64,000 nucleotides of DNA from Bifidobacterium colobi (GCF_018555455.1 NZ_JAFEJU010000006.1:50980-114979); one strand, 5' to 3'; shown: positions 34,675 through 44,021, counted from the first letter of the stretch. The notes: a model not told the origin generated them from the letters alone. Made by a program: numbers and translations.

Positions 34675-34802
34675 ACTGACGGTTTTTCAACACTGACTGT
34701 AGGATATCTCACACTGACTGACGGATATATAACGAAATATGTTATAAAACCGTCAGTCAACGTTATGATTCCGTCAGTCAAGGTTGGAAAACCGTCAGTC
34801 AA
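34675..34802. repeat. Symmetric 3+3 array of 21-bp-phased repeats
   Basis: ACTGACGG-type copies start at 34675, 34696 and 34717. Inverted CCGTCAGTCAA copies start at 34750, 34771 and 34792. Spacing within each trio is exactly 21 bases. The trios face each other across an AT-rich dyad (TATAAC...GTTATA near 34728-34746). A further CAGTCAACGG copy at 34814 overlaps the last codons of the upstream MFS gene. The whole could fold as a ~125-base imperfect palindrome. Confidence 0.85.
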
Positions 34803-34812
34803 CGGTGACTTC

Positions 34813-36003
34813 TCAGTCAACGGTGACTGCGCGCAGACGTTGGGCGGCTTGGGTGTCGGATTCGCAGCGCCATGAGTAGAAGGCCAGCAAACCGACCGAC
34901 AACACCGCCAGCGGCAGACCGCCCAGGCCGGTGAAACGGTAGTTCATCGAGAACGAAGTCAGCATCAGACCACCGATGATGGAGCCGACGGCGTTACCGA
35001 AGTTGAACGCCACCTGCACGGCCGCTCCGGCGATGAGCTCGCCACCGCCCTGGCCGGCTTCCGTCATCAGCAGCTGCTGCGGTGCGGAAATGAAGAACAG
35101 GCCGAATGCGATCCAGAACGTGAGCAATGCGGTAGTGAAGTGATTGCCAGGCAACAGCAGCACCATAAGCAGACCAAGGCCGGAAATGGCCTGGCCGAGC
35201 GCCGCAGTGCCGGCGTGACGCCAATGGTCGGTGATGCGTCCGCCGATTAGGCCGCCGACCACCATGCCGAAGCCGGCGAGCATCATAAGGAACGGCACGA
35301 ACGCGGATGCCCAGCCGCCGGTTTTCTGCAGCCAAGGGGAGACATAGCTCCACCAGCAGAACACGCCGGCGTTGCCGGTGAACACGGCGGCCAGAATCAC
35401 CCACGGGCCGCGGCGGGTAAGGAATTTGAACTGGCCTGCGATGCCGGCATCCTTGATCGGTGCCACGTAGGGAATCATGGTGACGGTGAGCACGATGGTC
35501 ATGGCGGCCCATGCGGCGAGCACGCCGAACGCGAGTCGCCAATTCAGGTATTCGGCGAGCAGGGTGCCGGCCGGAACGCCCAGCATGTTGGCCACGGTTT
35601 GTCCGGTGACCATGATGGATACGGCTTGCGCTTCCTTGCCTTTATCGGCCAATGTTTTGGCAATAAGCGTGGCGGTACCGAAGAATGCGCCATGCGGCAG
35701 GCCGGAAATGAATCGGGCTACGATCAGCACGGCGGCGTTCGGTGCGAATGCGGACATCGTGTTGCCCGCGAGCGCGATCACCATGAACAGTACGATGAGA
35801 TTGCGCGGCGGCACTTTGCGCCCGAACACCAGAATCAGTGTGCCGATGCACACACCGATGGCGTAGGCGGAGATGTAGTTGCCGGCGGTCGGGATGGATA
35901 CGTGGGTGGCTGCGGCGGCCTGCGGCAGAATGCCCATCATCACAAATTCGGCAGCGCCGAGGATGAATGCGCCGGAGGCAAGGGCAAGCAAACTTTTCTT
36001 CAT
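34813..36003 (-). CDS. MFS efflux transporter (AraJ/sugar-efflux type)
   Basis: A 12-span protein of 396 residues begins MKKSLLALASGAFILGAAEFVMMGIL (given in part: MKKSLLALASGAFILGAAEF). That N-terminus is typical of AraJ/YdhP-like drug or sugar efflux proteins. A GRKVPPRNL loop follows TM2 and ISGLPHGAFFG is the TM4 block. The frame is open up to 36183 through the tRNA-Pro gene; the true start is ATG 36003, with AGAGGA nine bases upstream. Its last residues (VTVD) are encoded by one copy of the adjacent repeat family. Substrate unknown. Confidence 0.85.
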   Translation of the reverse strand: MKKSLLALASGAFILGAAEFVMMGILPQAAAATHVSIPTAGNYISAYAIGVCIGTLILVFGRKVPPRNLIVLFMVIALAGNTMSAFAPNAAVLIVARFISGLPHGAFFGTATLIAKTLADKGKEAQAVSIMVTGQTVANMLGVPAGTLLAEYLNWRLAFGVLAAWAAMTIVLTVTMIPYVAPIKDAGIAGQFKFLTRRGPWVILAAVFTGNAGVFCWWSYVSPWLQKTGGWASAFVPFLMMLAGFGMVVGGLIGGRITDHWRHAGTAALGQAISGLGLLMVLLLPGNHFTTALLTFWIAFGLFFISAPQQLLMTEAGQGGGELIAGAAVQVAFNFGNAVGSIIGGLMLTSFSMNYRFTGLGGLPLAVLSVGLLAFYSWRCESDTQAAQRLRAVTVD

Positions 36004-36085
36004 GGTGTGATTCCTCTGGGGTGATGGTGCTGTTGCGCAGTGCCGTTTGATAGGTGTAGTGCCATCTGACAGGCACAGCGCATAG

Positions 36086-36120
36086 CAAAAGGGCCACCGG
36101 CTTGCACCGATGGCCCTTTG
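36086..36120 (-). terminator. Terminator downstream of tRNA-Pro
   Basis: On the minus strand AAAGGGCCA and TGGCCCTTT form a stem with inner CGG/CCG pairs, followed by TTTTGC. It lies just 3' of the tRNA and upstream of the MFS gene. Confidence 0.75.
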
Positions 36121-36125
36121 AGTTG

Positions 36126-36199
<74 letters not shown>

Positions 36200-36335
36200 T
36201 TTTGGCAACAGACGTAGATATTACAGGATTTTGGTTGGAGTGCAAAACACGGCGTGTCGCATGTAATTCGCGTTGTGTTGAGCTCGCTTGTTGGCTTATT
36301 CGCATAATCGCCGGCCTTGCGTACACTGATGAACC

Positions 36336-38018
36336 ATGGCTGAAGTTGTAGAAAACACTGACAATACCGAGAACGAAACCCCGGCAGTCCCGCAGATGAC
36401 TACCGTTGAGCGCGCGGAAATGCTGCTCAAGCAGGACGCCACCATTACCGAAAAGATCAAGTCCGGCGCCACGCTGGACGAGGCTGTGGATCCGTCCAAC
36501 AAGGAATTCGGTCCGCTGGCCCACCCGGAGCAGGTGCAGATGCGTGTGGCCAAGCGCGCCATGATGCTGGATGCCGGCATCGCCCCCTACCCGGTGCATC
36601 TCGATGTGACCGACACCATCGAGGCTGTGCGCGCCAAGTATGATGGCAAGCTCGAAGCCGGCCAGGAAACCGAAGATATGGTGGGCATCGCCGGTCGTGT
36701 GCTGTTTCTGCGCAACGCTGGTGGCCTGTGCTTCGTGCAGCTTGCCGCGGGCGATGGCACCAAGATTCAGGGCATGATCTCCAAGAAGGAGATCGGTGCC
36801 GACTCCCTGAAGCAGTTCAAGCAGCTGGTGGACCTCGGCGATCACCTGTACCTGAAGGGTCGCGTGATCGCGTCCAAGACCGGTGAGCTATCCGTGTTCG
36901 CCACCGAATGGGCCATTGCCTCCAAGGCACTGCAGCCGCTGCCGGCCCTGCACAAGGAGCTGAACGAGGATACGCGCACCCGCAAGCCGTACATCGCCAT
37001 GATCGCGGACGAGAAGACCCGCAACATGGTGCGCAACCGTTCCAAAGCCGTGGCCTCCCTGCGCAACACCTTCGCCAGCAACGACTTCCTCGAGGTCGAA
37101 ACCCCGATGCTGCAGACCCTGCACGGTGGCGCTGCGGCCCGTCCGTTCACCACGCATATGAACGCCTTCGACCTGGACCTCTACCTGCGCATCGCCCCGG
37201 AACTGTTCCTCAAGCGCTGCCTGGTGGGCGGCATCGACCGCGTGTTCGAGATCAACCGCGACTTCCGTAACGAGGGCGTCGACGCCACGCACGCCCCCGA
37301 GTTCACGATGGTCGAGGCCTACCAGGCCTACGGCACCTACGATTCCATCGGCCAGCTGGTCAAGGAACTCGTGCAGAAGACCGCCATGGACGTCTACGGC
37401 TCCCACAAGGTCACCCTGCTCGACGGTACCGAATACGACTTCGGCGGCGAATGGAAGACCATCAGCATGTACGACTCCCTCTCCGAAGCCCTCGGCGAAG
37501 AGATCGTGCCGAACGGCGGCCCGGAGCACCCCGGCACCTCCGTGGAGCACCTCGGCGAGATTGCCGACAAGCTCGGCGTGGAGCGCGACGAAGTCGAAAA
37601 CCACGGCAAGCTGGTCGAACACCTCTGGGAGCACTTCTACGAGGACAAGCTCTACGAGCCGACCTTCGTGCGCGACTTCCCGGTCGAAACCTCCCCGCTG
37701 GTCAAGGGGCACCGCACCAAGCCGGGCGTGGTGGAGAAGTGGGATCTGTACGTGCGCGGCTTCGAGCTGGCCACCGGCTACTCCGAGCTCAACGATCCGG
37801 TTGTGCAGCGTGAACGCTTCGTGGCACAGGCCAAGGATGCGCTCGCCGGCGATGAGGAAGCCTGCGACATCGATGAGGACTTCCTCGAAGCTCTCGGCGT
37901 GGGCATGCCTCCGGCAGGTGGCATGGGCATGGGCATCGACCGCCTGCTCATCGCACTGACCGGTGCCACAATCCGCGAAACCATCACCTTCCCGCTGGTC
38001 AAGCCTCTAGTGGCCTGA
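36336..38018 (+). CDS. lysS: Lysyl-tRNA synthetase (class II)
   Basis: The N-terminal extension of about 60 residues is acidic. An OB-fold anticodon-binding domain (GRVLFLRNAGGLCFVQL in part GRVLFLRNAGG) leads into class II motifs. Motif 2 is FEINRDFRNEGVDATHAPEF and motif 3 is GGMGMGIDRLLIALTG. It charges tRNA-Lys in the cytoplasm. Length (560 residues) is slightly above the bacterial norm because of the N-terminal extension, as is usual in bifidobacteria. It stands alone with a strong terminator downstream. Confidence 0.95.
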   Translation: MAEVVENTDNTENETPAVPQMTTVERAEMLLKQDATITEKIKSGATLDEAVDPSNKEFGPLAHPEQVQMRVAKRAMMLDAGIAPYPVHLDVTDTIEAVRAKYDGKLEAGQETEDMVGIAGRVLFLRNAGGLCFVQLAAGDGTKIQGMISKKEIGADSLKQFKQLVDLGDHLYLKGRVIASKTGELSVFATEWAIASKALQPLPALHKELNEDTRTRKPYIAMIADEKTRNMVRNRSKAVASLRNTFASNDFLEVETPMLQTLHGGAAARPFTTHMNAFDLDLYLRIAPELFLKRCLVGGIDRVFEINRDFRNEGVDATHAPEFTMVEAYQAYGTYDSIGQLVKELVQKTAMDVYGSHKVTLLDGTEYDFGGEWKTISMYDSLSEALGEEIVPNGGPEHPGTSVEHLGEIADKLGVERDEVENHGKLVEHLWEHFYEDKLYEPTFVRDFPVETSPLVKGHRTKPGVVEKWDLYVRGFELATGYSELNDPVVQRERFVAQAKDALAGDEEACDIDEDFLEALGVGMPPAGGMGMGIDRLLIALTGATIRETITFPLVKPLVA

Positions 38019-38093
38019 CGCTGTTCGGGTCATGGTCTGGCACGCGTCTGATTGCAGCCTGACGCAAGGCTCGGCGCATTGCTGATACAGCAT

Positions 38094-38143
38094 GCAAAGT
38101 CCCTTGGCTCTCTCTTGCTGGAGAGCCAAGGGACTTTTTGCAT
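38094..38143 (+). terminator. lysS terminator
   Basis: A very long stem (AAAGTCCCTTGGCTCTC with its complement) surrounds a short loop and is followed by TTTTT. An outer GCA/TGC also pairs. Confidence 0.92.
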
Positions 38144-38273
38144 GACTGCGCACGACTGCAGCATGGCTGGCTGCGCACTGCCGCGCACGCCCGCACGCAA
38201 GCGCTGCGCAAATCCGTACATTCTACGGACTGTCCACTGGTTTGCGCCGTATCATAACGGCGTAGCCGAAAGT

Positions 38274-38290
38274 GATAACTTAGTGTTATC
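38274..38290. promoter_or_regulatory. XRE operator-like dyad, site 1
   Basis: GATAAC-N5-GTTATC, 17 bases, lies 27 bases upstream of the zinc-ribbon gene at 38318. It shares spacing and core (TAAC-N5-GTTA) with sites at 44805 and 50031 and the half-site at 40231. Confidence 0.6.
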
Positions 38291-38317
38291 AAACCAGAAG
38301 GATGAGAGGGACTCATT

Positions 38318-40156
38318 ATGGCATTTTGTGGTCAGTGTGGCGCAAAACTGCTTCCCGGTGCCGCGTTCTGTCAGGAATGCGGAGCGCCTGTGGATTCCGA
38401 TAGTCAGCCGGCAACCCCAGTCAGCCAACCATCGGCACCAGTAAGCCAGCCGGCAGCTCCGGCAAGTCAGCCACAGGCAGTACCGTCTGCACAGTCACCA
38501 ACCCCGGCACCGCAGCCATCAACTCCGGCTGCCCAGCCGAGCCAGCCAACTCAATCTCTGCCGCCGGTGCAGGTGCCGCAGCAGCCTCAGGCTCCGCAGT
38601 CTTCCGAACCGCAATCTGCACAGATGCCATCTCCGGTACTGCCAAATCCTGCGGCCGACAATCTTCCCCCGGTGCCAATGCCGCCTATCTTTGATTCCGC
38701 GGTACCGCCGGTCCCCAGCATCCCGGATGCTACGACAACAGAGGCCGCTCCGGTGGATGCCAAAACCAAGAAGCGCAAGAAGATCATTGCCGCGATTATT
38801 GCTGCAGTAGTTGTGGTGGCGCTCGTGGTGGCCGGCGTGGTCTATGTGAAGTTCCGCAACAACGATGCCGCCGAAGCACCGAAGGCCACCACTGCGAAGA
38901 CGACGAAGTCGAAGAAAACCGAGAAGAAGTTCTCGTTCGATTCCAAGACGCTGGACAGCATCGTCGATGCCGCACAGCCGGCGTCGGTAGCCGCCGCAAC
39001 CACCGACGGCAAGGCTGAGTATTCGTCGTCCAAGGCTAGCCAGAGCGGTGTGGCCACCGGTCTGTACCTGCCCGTGTATCTTGCCGTCACCAATAATGGC
39101 AAGACGAAGAACGATCAGGCCACTGATCTGCTGAAGAACCCGAGCAACGACACCGCCAATTCGCTGATCAGCCAGGCGGGCGGTCTGGATGCGGTGAACA
39201 AGTGGCTGAAGGACAACGGCTACACGCATACCGAGCTGCAGCGCAACTATGGCGATACGGCAGCATCCCAGGCAGGCAAGGAGAACGTAACCACCGCCGA
39301 GGATGCCACGAATATGCTCACCGTGGCCGAGCGCCTTGGTCTGAGCGACCTGATGAACCTTGATACACAGGCCGAAGGCATTACGGTGCCCGAGTCCATG
39401 ACCGTGCACGGATTCTATGGCAAGGGCATCGGCGGCTACTACAACTACTACTTCATCATCAAGGATGGCGATCGCACGATCACGCTGACTGTGATGACGC
39501 AGCAGAGCAAGGAGGCCGCAGCCAAGCTCGCCTCTGATCTGCTGGCCGAGATTCACAAGCAAGCCAACCCGGACAACAAGGGCGAAGGCAACAAGAACAG
39601 CAACAATGGCGATACGGCGCAGAACGGCAATGATGGTTCCAATGCCGTGACGCCCGTGCAGCTCACCCAGTCGTACACCACGCAGTTCGACACGGTGAAC
39701 ATGATTACGGTGACGAAATATTCATTCCAGTATCCATCTGATTGGACCATCGGACAGCCGGAAATCACAGATCAGGTCGAAATAGTTAACTTAACCAATG
39801 CTCGTGGTGTGACCATCCAATACTATTGGGGGCCGATACAGGGCAAGTTCATGAAACATGAGACGGTGACGAAGGTTGCTGATGCGCAATTTGATGCGCC
39901 ATGTGCCCAGGATTGCCGAAATTATCAGAACCCAGGCCCCTTTATGGTGGCACAGATTGATGGTGATGAAGGATCGCAGCTAGCGTTGGTTCCGGATTCA
40001 TACCAGGGAGCACATGATTTTCCGGCTTATACGGGATACCTGTTCGAAAGCTACGGATATAGCAGTTTCGCCACAATCGACACCAAGGGCGGTTTGACCG
40101 CGCAGGAGAAGGCGGAAGTCATCGCCATCCTCGCCAGCCTGCACAGCGCACAGTGA
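38318..40156 (+). CDS. Zinc-ribbon membrane protein with beta-lactamase-like (serine hydrolase) pseudoenzyme domain
   Basis: The N-terminal zinc ribbon is CGQCG-x11-CQECG. A Pro/Gln/Ser-rich linker of about 100 residues and a basic-flanked transmembrane span (about residues 148-172) follow. The extracellular part (about 205-410) resembles a class A beta-lactamase/PBP-like fold: GLYLPVYLAVTNNG helix, NPSNDTANSLISQAGGLDAV block (the SDN-like loop) and GKENVTTAEDATNML. The expected SxxK nucleophile pair is not visible, so the domain is probably non-catalytic. A second C-terminal domain of about 165 residues contains an isolated Cys pair. GAGAGGG precedes the ATG. It is the first and largest of five zinc-ribbon genes in 6.5 kb. 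Confidence 0.72.
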   Translation: MAFCGQCGAKLLPGAAFCQECGAPVDSDSQPATPVSQPSAPVSQPAAPASQPQAVPSAQSPTPAPQPSTPAAQPSQPTQSLPPVQVPQQPQAPQSSEPQSAQMPSPVLPNPAADNLPPVPMPPIFDSAVPPVPSIPDATTTEAAPVDAKTKKRKKIIAAIIAAVVVVALVVAGVVYVKFRNNDAAEAPKATTAKTTKSKKTEKKFSFDSKTLDSIVDAAQPASVAAATTDGKAEYSSSKASQSGVATGLYLPVYLAVTNNGKTKNDQATDLLKNPSNDTANSLISQAGGLDAVNKWLKDNGYTHTELQRNYGDTAASQAGKENVTTAEDATNMLTVAERLGLSDLMNLDTQAEGITVPESMTVHGFYGKGIGGYYNYYFIIKDGDRTITLTVMTQQSKEAAAKLASDLLAEIHKQANPDNKGEGNKNSNNGDTAQNGNDGSNAVTPVQLTQSYTTQFDTVNMITVTKYSFQYPSDWTIGQPEITDQVEIVNLTNARGVTIQYYWGPIQGKFMKHETVTKVADAQFDAPCAQDCRNYQNPGPFMVAQIDGDEGSQLALVPDSYQGAHDFPAYTGYLFESYGYSSFATIDTKGGLTAQEKAEVIAILASLHSAQ

Positions 40157-40230
40157 ACACGCTGAACACGTAAACCAGAAATAATCCCATCGCCGTTGTG
40201 CGAGGGCATATGTCCTCGCACAACTATCGT

Positions 40231-40247
40231 GCTAACGCAGAGTTTTC
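40231..40247. promoter_or_regulatory. XRE operator-like dyad, site 2 (imperfect)
   Basis: GCTAAC-N5-GTTTTC lies 21 bases upstream of the zinc-ribbon gene at 40269. The left half matches sites 3 and 4 exactly; the right half is degenerate. Confidence 0.45.
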
Positions 40248-40268
40248 ATTAATAAGAAAGGAATCTTC

Positions 40269-41537
40269 ATGTTCTGTAGTCAATGTGGCCAACAGAATAA
40301 GCCAGATGCTGCATTTTGCATGCGATGTGGCAATCCGCTGAATGCGCAGCCGGCGGCTCAGGTTCAGCAGCCGGCGGCTCCGACTCAGTCAATGCCGCCA
40401 ATGCCGCAGGTACCTATGCCTGCTGCGCCAAACGTATCTCCTCAGGGCTTTGTGCCGCAGGCAGCGCCCGTGACAGCGCCGGGAGTTCCGGGAGCTTCAG
40501 GTGTTGCTCCTAATGTAGGCATGCCTAATGCCGGTGCTCCCAATGGCAAGAAAAAGGGTAAAGCCAAGCTGATTCTTATTATTGCGGCAATCGTTGTAGT
40601 GCTGCTCATTATTGGTGCAGCATTCGTGGCAGGAAGGGTAACGTCCAATTCCGCCAGTGACTCCTCTGCAGTCAGTTCAGCTCAGCCGAAATCGACGCAC
40701 AAGTCAACCGGTGATGCATCTTCCGATTCCGGTACTACGGATCCTGATAATTCCGGTACGCTGTCCGGCGACGGCGATTCAGAAAACGGCGGTATCGCGA
40801 AAGTTGTGGAATCCTCGTATTCCAAGGATTACTACTGGTATACGGATGAGGGCAAGGTTGATGCCTACAAGATTTCGATGACAATAAAAAACAACTTGGA
40901 TAAGCCTATCGAGGTCCGTCCGAAGGCGAAGATTACCTACGCGGTGAAGGATGATTTCGGTGATTCGCAGTCTCGGACTATCGTCATGAATGGTATGTCG
41001 GTCACCGATGAAAAGGGTGGCGTCCCTGACAGCAATTACTTTAAGATTTTCGGAGTCACTCTCGGTGATACCAACGGTGTAGTGCCGTTGGGCGCCAACG
41101 AGGAGCGCGATGTTGACTTCTATCTCCAATATGATCCTGAGAGGATTGTGAAGGTTTCCAATATATCGGTCGAAGGTGTCACCGGTTCGAAAGCGGATGC
41201 GGATTCCTATGCGCAACCATCTAAGGATTGGAAAGTCAGCCTTGAGGAGAAGGAGCCTGACGGAGAGGGCCAGGAACCATATCTGCAGGCATCGGTCAAG
41301 AATTCCAGTGATGCCAAATGGAGAAATGCGAATGTGAACGTCATGTATATTGTTGACGGACATCCGTATTTTGATAATGGATCCGTGCAGCCGTGCCGCA
41401 TGCAGGATAATCTCAAGCCGGGGCAGTCAGGCGAGTGCAGAACAACCATTCCGTCCTATGTGGTCGATTATGAGAAGCAAGGACACAAAGTCGAGTGGAA
41501 GGTCACCTCGGTGATTTACGACCGCGTTGTGGAGTGA
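40269..41537 (+). CDS. Zinc-ribbon membrane protein with two extracellular beta-sandwich-like domains
   Basis: Zinc ribbon CSQCG-x11-CMRCG at residues 3-21, an Ala/Pro/Gln/Gly linker, a transmembrane span around 100-122, then a Ser/Thr/Asp-rich stalk and two extracellular domains. The first contains YKISMTIKNNLDKPIEV and ITYAVKDDFG; the second PYLQASVKNSSDAKWRNANV and DGHPYFDNG. The pattern xVxNxSxxxW...DGxPY recurs in the products at 41611 and 42697, so these three are paralogues. The cytoplasmic ribbon plus outside sensor domains suggests signal reception, but function is unknown. AAAGGAATCTTC precedes the ATG. Base composition is lower in GC than the flanks. Confidence 0.7.
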   Translation: MFCSQCGQQNKPDAAFCMRCGNPLNAQPAAQVQQPAAPTQSMPPMPQVPMPAAPNVSPQGFVPQAAPVTAPGVPGASGVAPNVGMPNAGAPNGKKKGKAKLILIIAAIVVVLLIIGAAFVAGRVTSNSASDSSAVSSAQPKSTHKSTGDASSDSGTTDPDNSGTLSGDGDSENGGIAKVVESSYSKDYYWYTDEGKVDAYKISMTIKNNLDKPIEVRPKAKITYAVKDDFGDSQSRTIVMNGMSVTDEKGGVPDSNYFKIFGVTLGDTNGVVPLGANEERDVDFYLQYDPERIVKVSNISVEGVTGSKADADSYAQPSKDWKVSLEEKEPDGEGQEPYLQASVKNSSDAKWRNANVNVMYIVDGHPYFDNGSVQPCRMQDNLKPGQSGECRTTIPSYVVDYEKQGHKVEWKVTSVIYDRVVE

Positions 41538-41610
41538 CAAAGCGGTTGCATAACATTGTGGGGCTGCTCCTCAATTGAGGAACAGCCCCACAATTATGTT
41601 CAGTGGCAAA

Positions 41611-42669
41611 CTACTCGTCGTCGATTTGCTCGTCGTCGATTTGATAATGCAGATACGTTGGACGAAGCGTGAGTGTGGGATCTTCTTTGGTGAGGATTAC
41701 CCCATCATCTATATCTTTCTTGGCGCCTGGAGCAAGGTATTGCAAGTCTGTATATGCCCTGATAACTGGGTATCCGTCCCAAGTCATTTCGTAATACAGT
41801 GTTGCGGACCGCCACTTGTCTTTAGTGTTGTTGGTGATTGTCCCCTCCACCCACACGCTATGCCCGTCTTTTCCCGGTTTGAGCGTTGTTTCAATTTGGT
41901 CTGTAGCAAGAACAGGGGTACTGCTTGCGACGGTGATGTTGGTTATCGTCGCGGAAGTGATGTCAATTGACGAATCGCTGGCGGCGTTGTCGTTGATGGC
42001 GCTTGCGTCTGAAGGAGCCGGATAATATGCCGTTATCGTCTGCTTGGTATTGGGCGCTGCGAAGTAGACTTTCCCACTGGTGCTATAGGACGACATGAGA
42101 TCATTGCTCTCGATTTCGTCTGTAGCGTTGCGCTTTTCGCCGTAGTTATCGGTGTACTGGTATTGGTACTTCATACTAATAATCACCTCTTTCGACGTGC
42201 TGTTCTTATTGTCAATGGTGAAGGTGAAGACTGTGCCATCGGTGGGAGGACCATCGATTACGGCACCTCTGCCGACATCGTATGCGTCATAGAATTTCGC
42301 CTTCTTGACGCTCAGTCCGTATACGCTGACATTCTCGCTACTGTTGCCCGCCGGCACCGGGTCAATTCCACTGGACTGACTACCGATACCGATACTGGAT
42401 GTTATATTGCGTACGATGCCGCCGCCAATGATGAGTACCACGACCATTGCGGCCGCCAAGATAATGTAGAGCAAGGCTCGTGAGCGTTTTTGGTTGACGG
42501 GAGTGGCTAATGGCGGCGCCATACGGGGAGTTGACGTACCTGCCGTGTCTGCCGGCATTGGTGGCATGGGGATTGTCGGTGCCGCTGGTTGCTGCAGGAT
42601 CGCCTTACCGCAGTGTGCGCAGAATTTTGCCTCGGGCTGATTAGGCTGCCCACAATACCGGCAGAACAT
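41611..42669 (-). CDS. Zinc-ribbon membrane protein, paralogue C
   Basis: Zinc ribbon CRYCG-x11-CAHCG at residues 3-21, a Pro/Ala linker, and a basic-flanked transmembrane span near residues 64-86. Two extracellular beta-type domains follow (FTFTIDNKNSTSKEV and YQYQYTDNYGEKRNAT in the first; VEGTITNNTKDKWRSATL and DGYPVIRAY in the second). It ends with a repeated QIDDEQIDDE tail, which looks like a short tandem duplication. It follows the gene at 42697 by 27 bases on the same strand, so both belong to an operon led by the gene at 44783. No homologous function recognised. Confidence 0.7.
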   Translation of the reverse strand: MFCRYCGQPNQPEAKFCAHCGKAILQQPAAPTIPMPPMPADTAGTSTPRMAPPLATPVNQKRSRALLYIILAAAMVVVLIIGGGIVRNITSSIGIGSQSSGIDPVPAGNSSENVSVYGLSVKKAKFYDAYDVGRGAVIDGPPTDGTVFTFTIDNKNSTSKEVIISMKYQYQYTDNYGEKRNATDEIESNDLMSSYSTSGKVYFAAPNTKQTITAYYPAPSDASAINDNAASDSSIDITSATITNITVASSTPVLATDQIETTLKPGKDGHSVWVEGTITNNTKDKWRSATLYYEMTWDGYPVIRAYTDLQYLAPGAKKDIDDGVILTKEDPTLTLRPTYLHYQIDDEQIDDE

Positions 42670-42696
42670 GATGGTTCCTTCCTTACATTCGGGGAA

Positions 42697-43908
42697 TTAC
42701 TCAGCGTCTTTGTCGATATATGCAATCAAATTCGTTATTTTGATGTCAGATATCTTTCCTTCTGGGACGATTTGTTTCTCAAGGCTGTTGGGTCCATTGC
42801 ATGGGAAAGAGCCGTGCGGCTTAACGCCTTTGATTGTGGCATCCTTTCTAGCGACGCACGTTGTATTGCCGCTCAGATATGGTTTGCCATCAACTTTGAG
42901 CGAGTAGTTCACCGCTGCATCCCACCAGTAGTGCTTTGTTGGATTGTTGAGGGAGAAGGATAGTATTTGGCCACCGGTGTCATAATCTTTGACGGAGACA
43001 TCCTTGAAATCAATATCGGATAATTGAACAGTGTCAATGGTATCCGAGCCCTTAACCTTGTTGAAGACTAACGACGTGAATTTCGTGAGCGCGAAGTTGT
43101 TGCTGGCGTTACCGTTATACGGTACGTATAAAGTCATTTCTCGCTGCTCGCCGGGGGCAAAGGCACAAGTGTCTCCGGCGCCGGTAGCAACCATGCATCC
43201 AGATATAATATCAAGACCTACTCCGTCATACCTTTGGTGAACATCACCGTTTGTTGCTGTGTAGGACTTTTTCTCGCCGTAGTTGTTTGTTGCAGTGAAA
43301 CTATAATCCAGCAGAGGAGTTCCCAAATATATTTCATTCGAGGTATTGTGAACGGTTGCGGTTACGATATAACATTTGGTATCTTCAGTGCCATATGTGC
43401 AAGTGGATTGTTTGGAATGCAGGTTCGTTACCTTGAGTGGTGAGGCCGACGACGATTTGCTCTGGGATTGCGTATTGCCGATTTCACCGTTGCCGCTATT
43501 GGTGGTTTTCGCCCCTGGTAGGAGCAGAAAACCGAGGATAAAGAGCATAACGAGTGCGGCTGCTCCAATGAGCAAATACTTCATTTTGCCGTTGAAAGAC
43601 TTTTTGGCTATGGCTTGTGCCGTCTGTGCAGCCGTAGGCATCGCGCTGTTTGGGGCGGCTGATCGTTGGGTAGTGTACTGAGGTGCAGCCGGCTGTTGTG
43701 TGGCGGTATATTGCTGCCTACTAACGGGCTGCTGCCATGCCGTATCCCGTCGCGGAGGAAGAGGAACTTGAGGGGCTTGGGCGGAGGTCTGTGGAATAGT
43801 GGGCCCACTTGGCGCTGCCGTATTCATCACTTGCGGTTGGGGAGTGCCGCAACGCGGGCAGAATTTGATACCAGGATTATGTTGTGCTCCGCATTTCGGG
43901 CAGAACAT
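42697..43908 (-). CDS. Zinc-ribbon membrane protein, paralogue D
   Basis: Zinc ribbon CPKCG-x11-CPRCG, a Gln/Pro/Ala-rich linker of about 80 residues, and a transmembrane span around residues 118-140. Extracellular domains follow: YIVTATVHNTSNEIY and YSFTATNNYGEKKSY in the first, LSFSLNNPTKHYWWDAAV and VDGKPYLSGN in the second. Several Cys outside the membrane could form disulphides. The frame extends to 44007, but ATG 43908 begins exactly with the zinc ribbon, as in its paralogues, with GAAGAGG upstream. It is part of a three-gene minus-strand run. Confidence 0.7.
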   Translation of the reverse strand: MFCPKCGAQHNPGIKFCPRCGTPQPQVMNTAAPSGPTIPQTSAQAPQVPLPPRRDTAWQQPVSRQQYTATQQPAAPQYTTQRSAAPNSAMPTAAQTAQAIAKKSFNGKMKYLLIGAAALVMLFILGFLLLPGAKTTNSGNGEIGNTQSQSKSSSASPLKVTNLHSKQSTCTYGTEDTKCYIVTATVHNTSNEIYLGTPLLDYSFTATNNYGEKKSYTATNGDVHQRYDGVGLDIISGCMVATGAGDTCAFAPGEQREMTLYVPYNGNASNNFALTKFTSLVFNKVKGSDTIDTVQLSDIDFKDVSVKDYDTGGQILSFSLNNPTKHYWWDAAVNYSLKVDGKPYLSGNTTCVARKDATIKGVKPHGSFPCNGPNSLEKQIVPEGKISDIKITNLIAYIDKDAE

Positions 43909-44021
43909 GATGTGCCTCTTCTCTGGCGATGTGTCTAATAGCTGTTGTGTTGTGGTTACGGTGCCGGCGTTGCTGTTAGACGTTCGTTCGCCGGCACCAA
44001 TCATCAAGGGGTGTGCGAGAG

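Noticed and set aside
34675..34802. CRISPR array
   Set aside because: Repeats are only ~11 bases, change orientation half way and spacers are ~10 bases; no cas genes are nearby.
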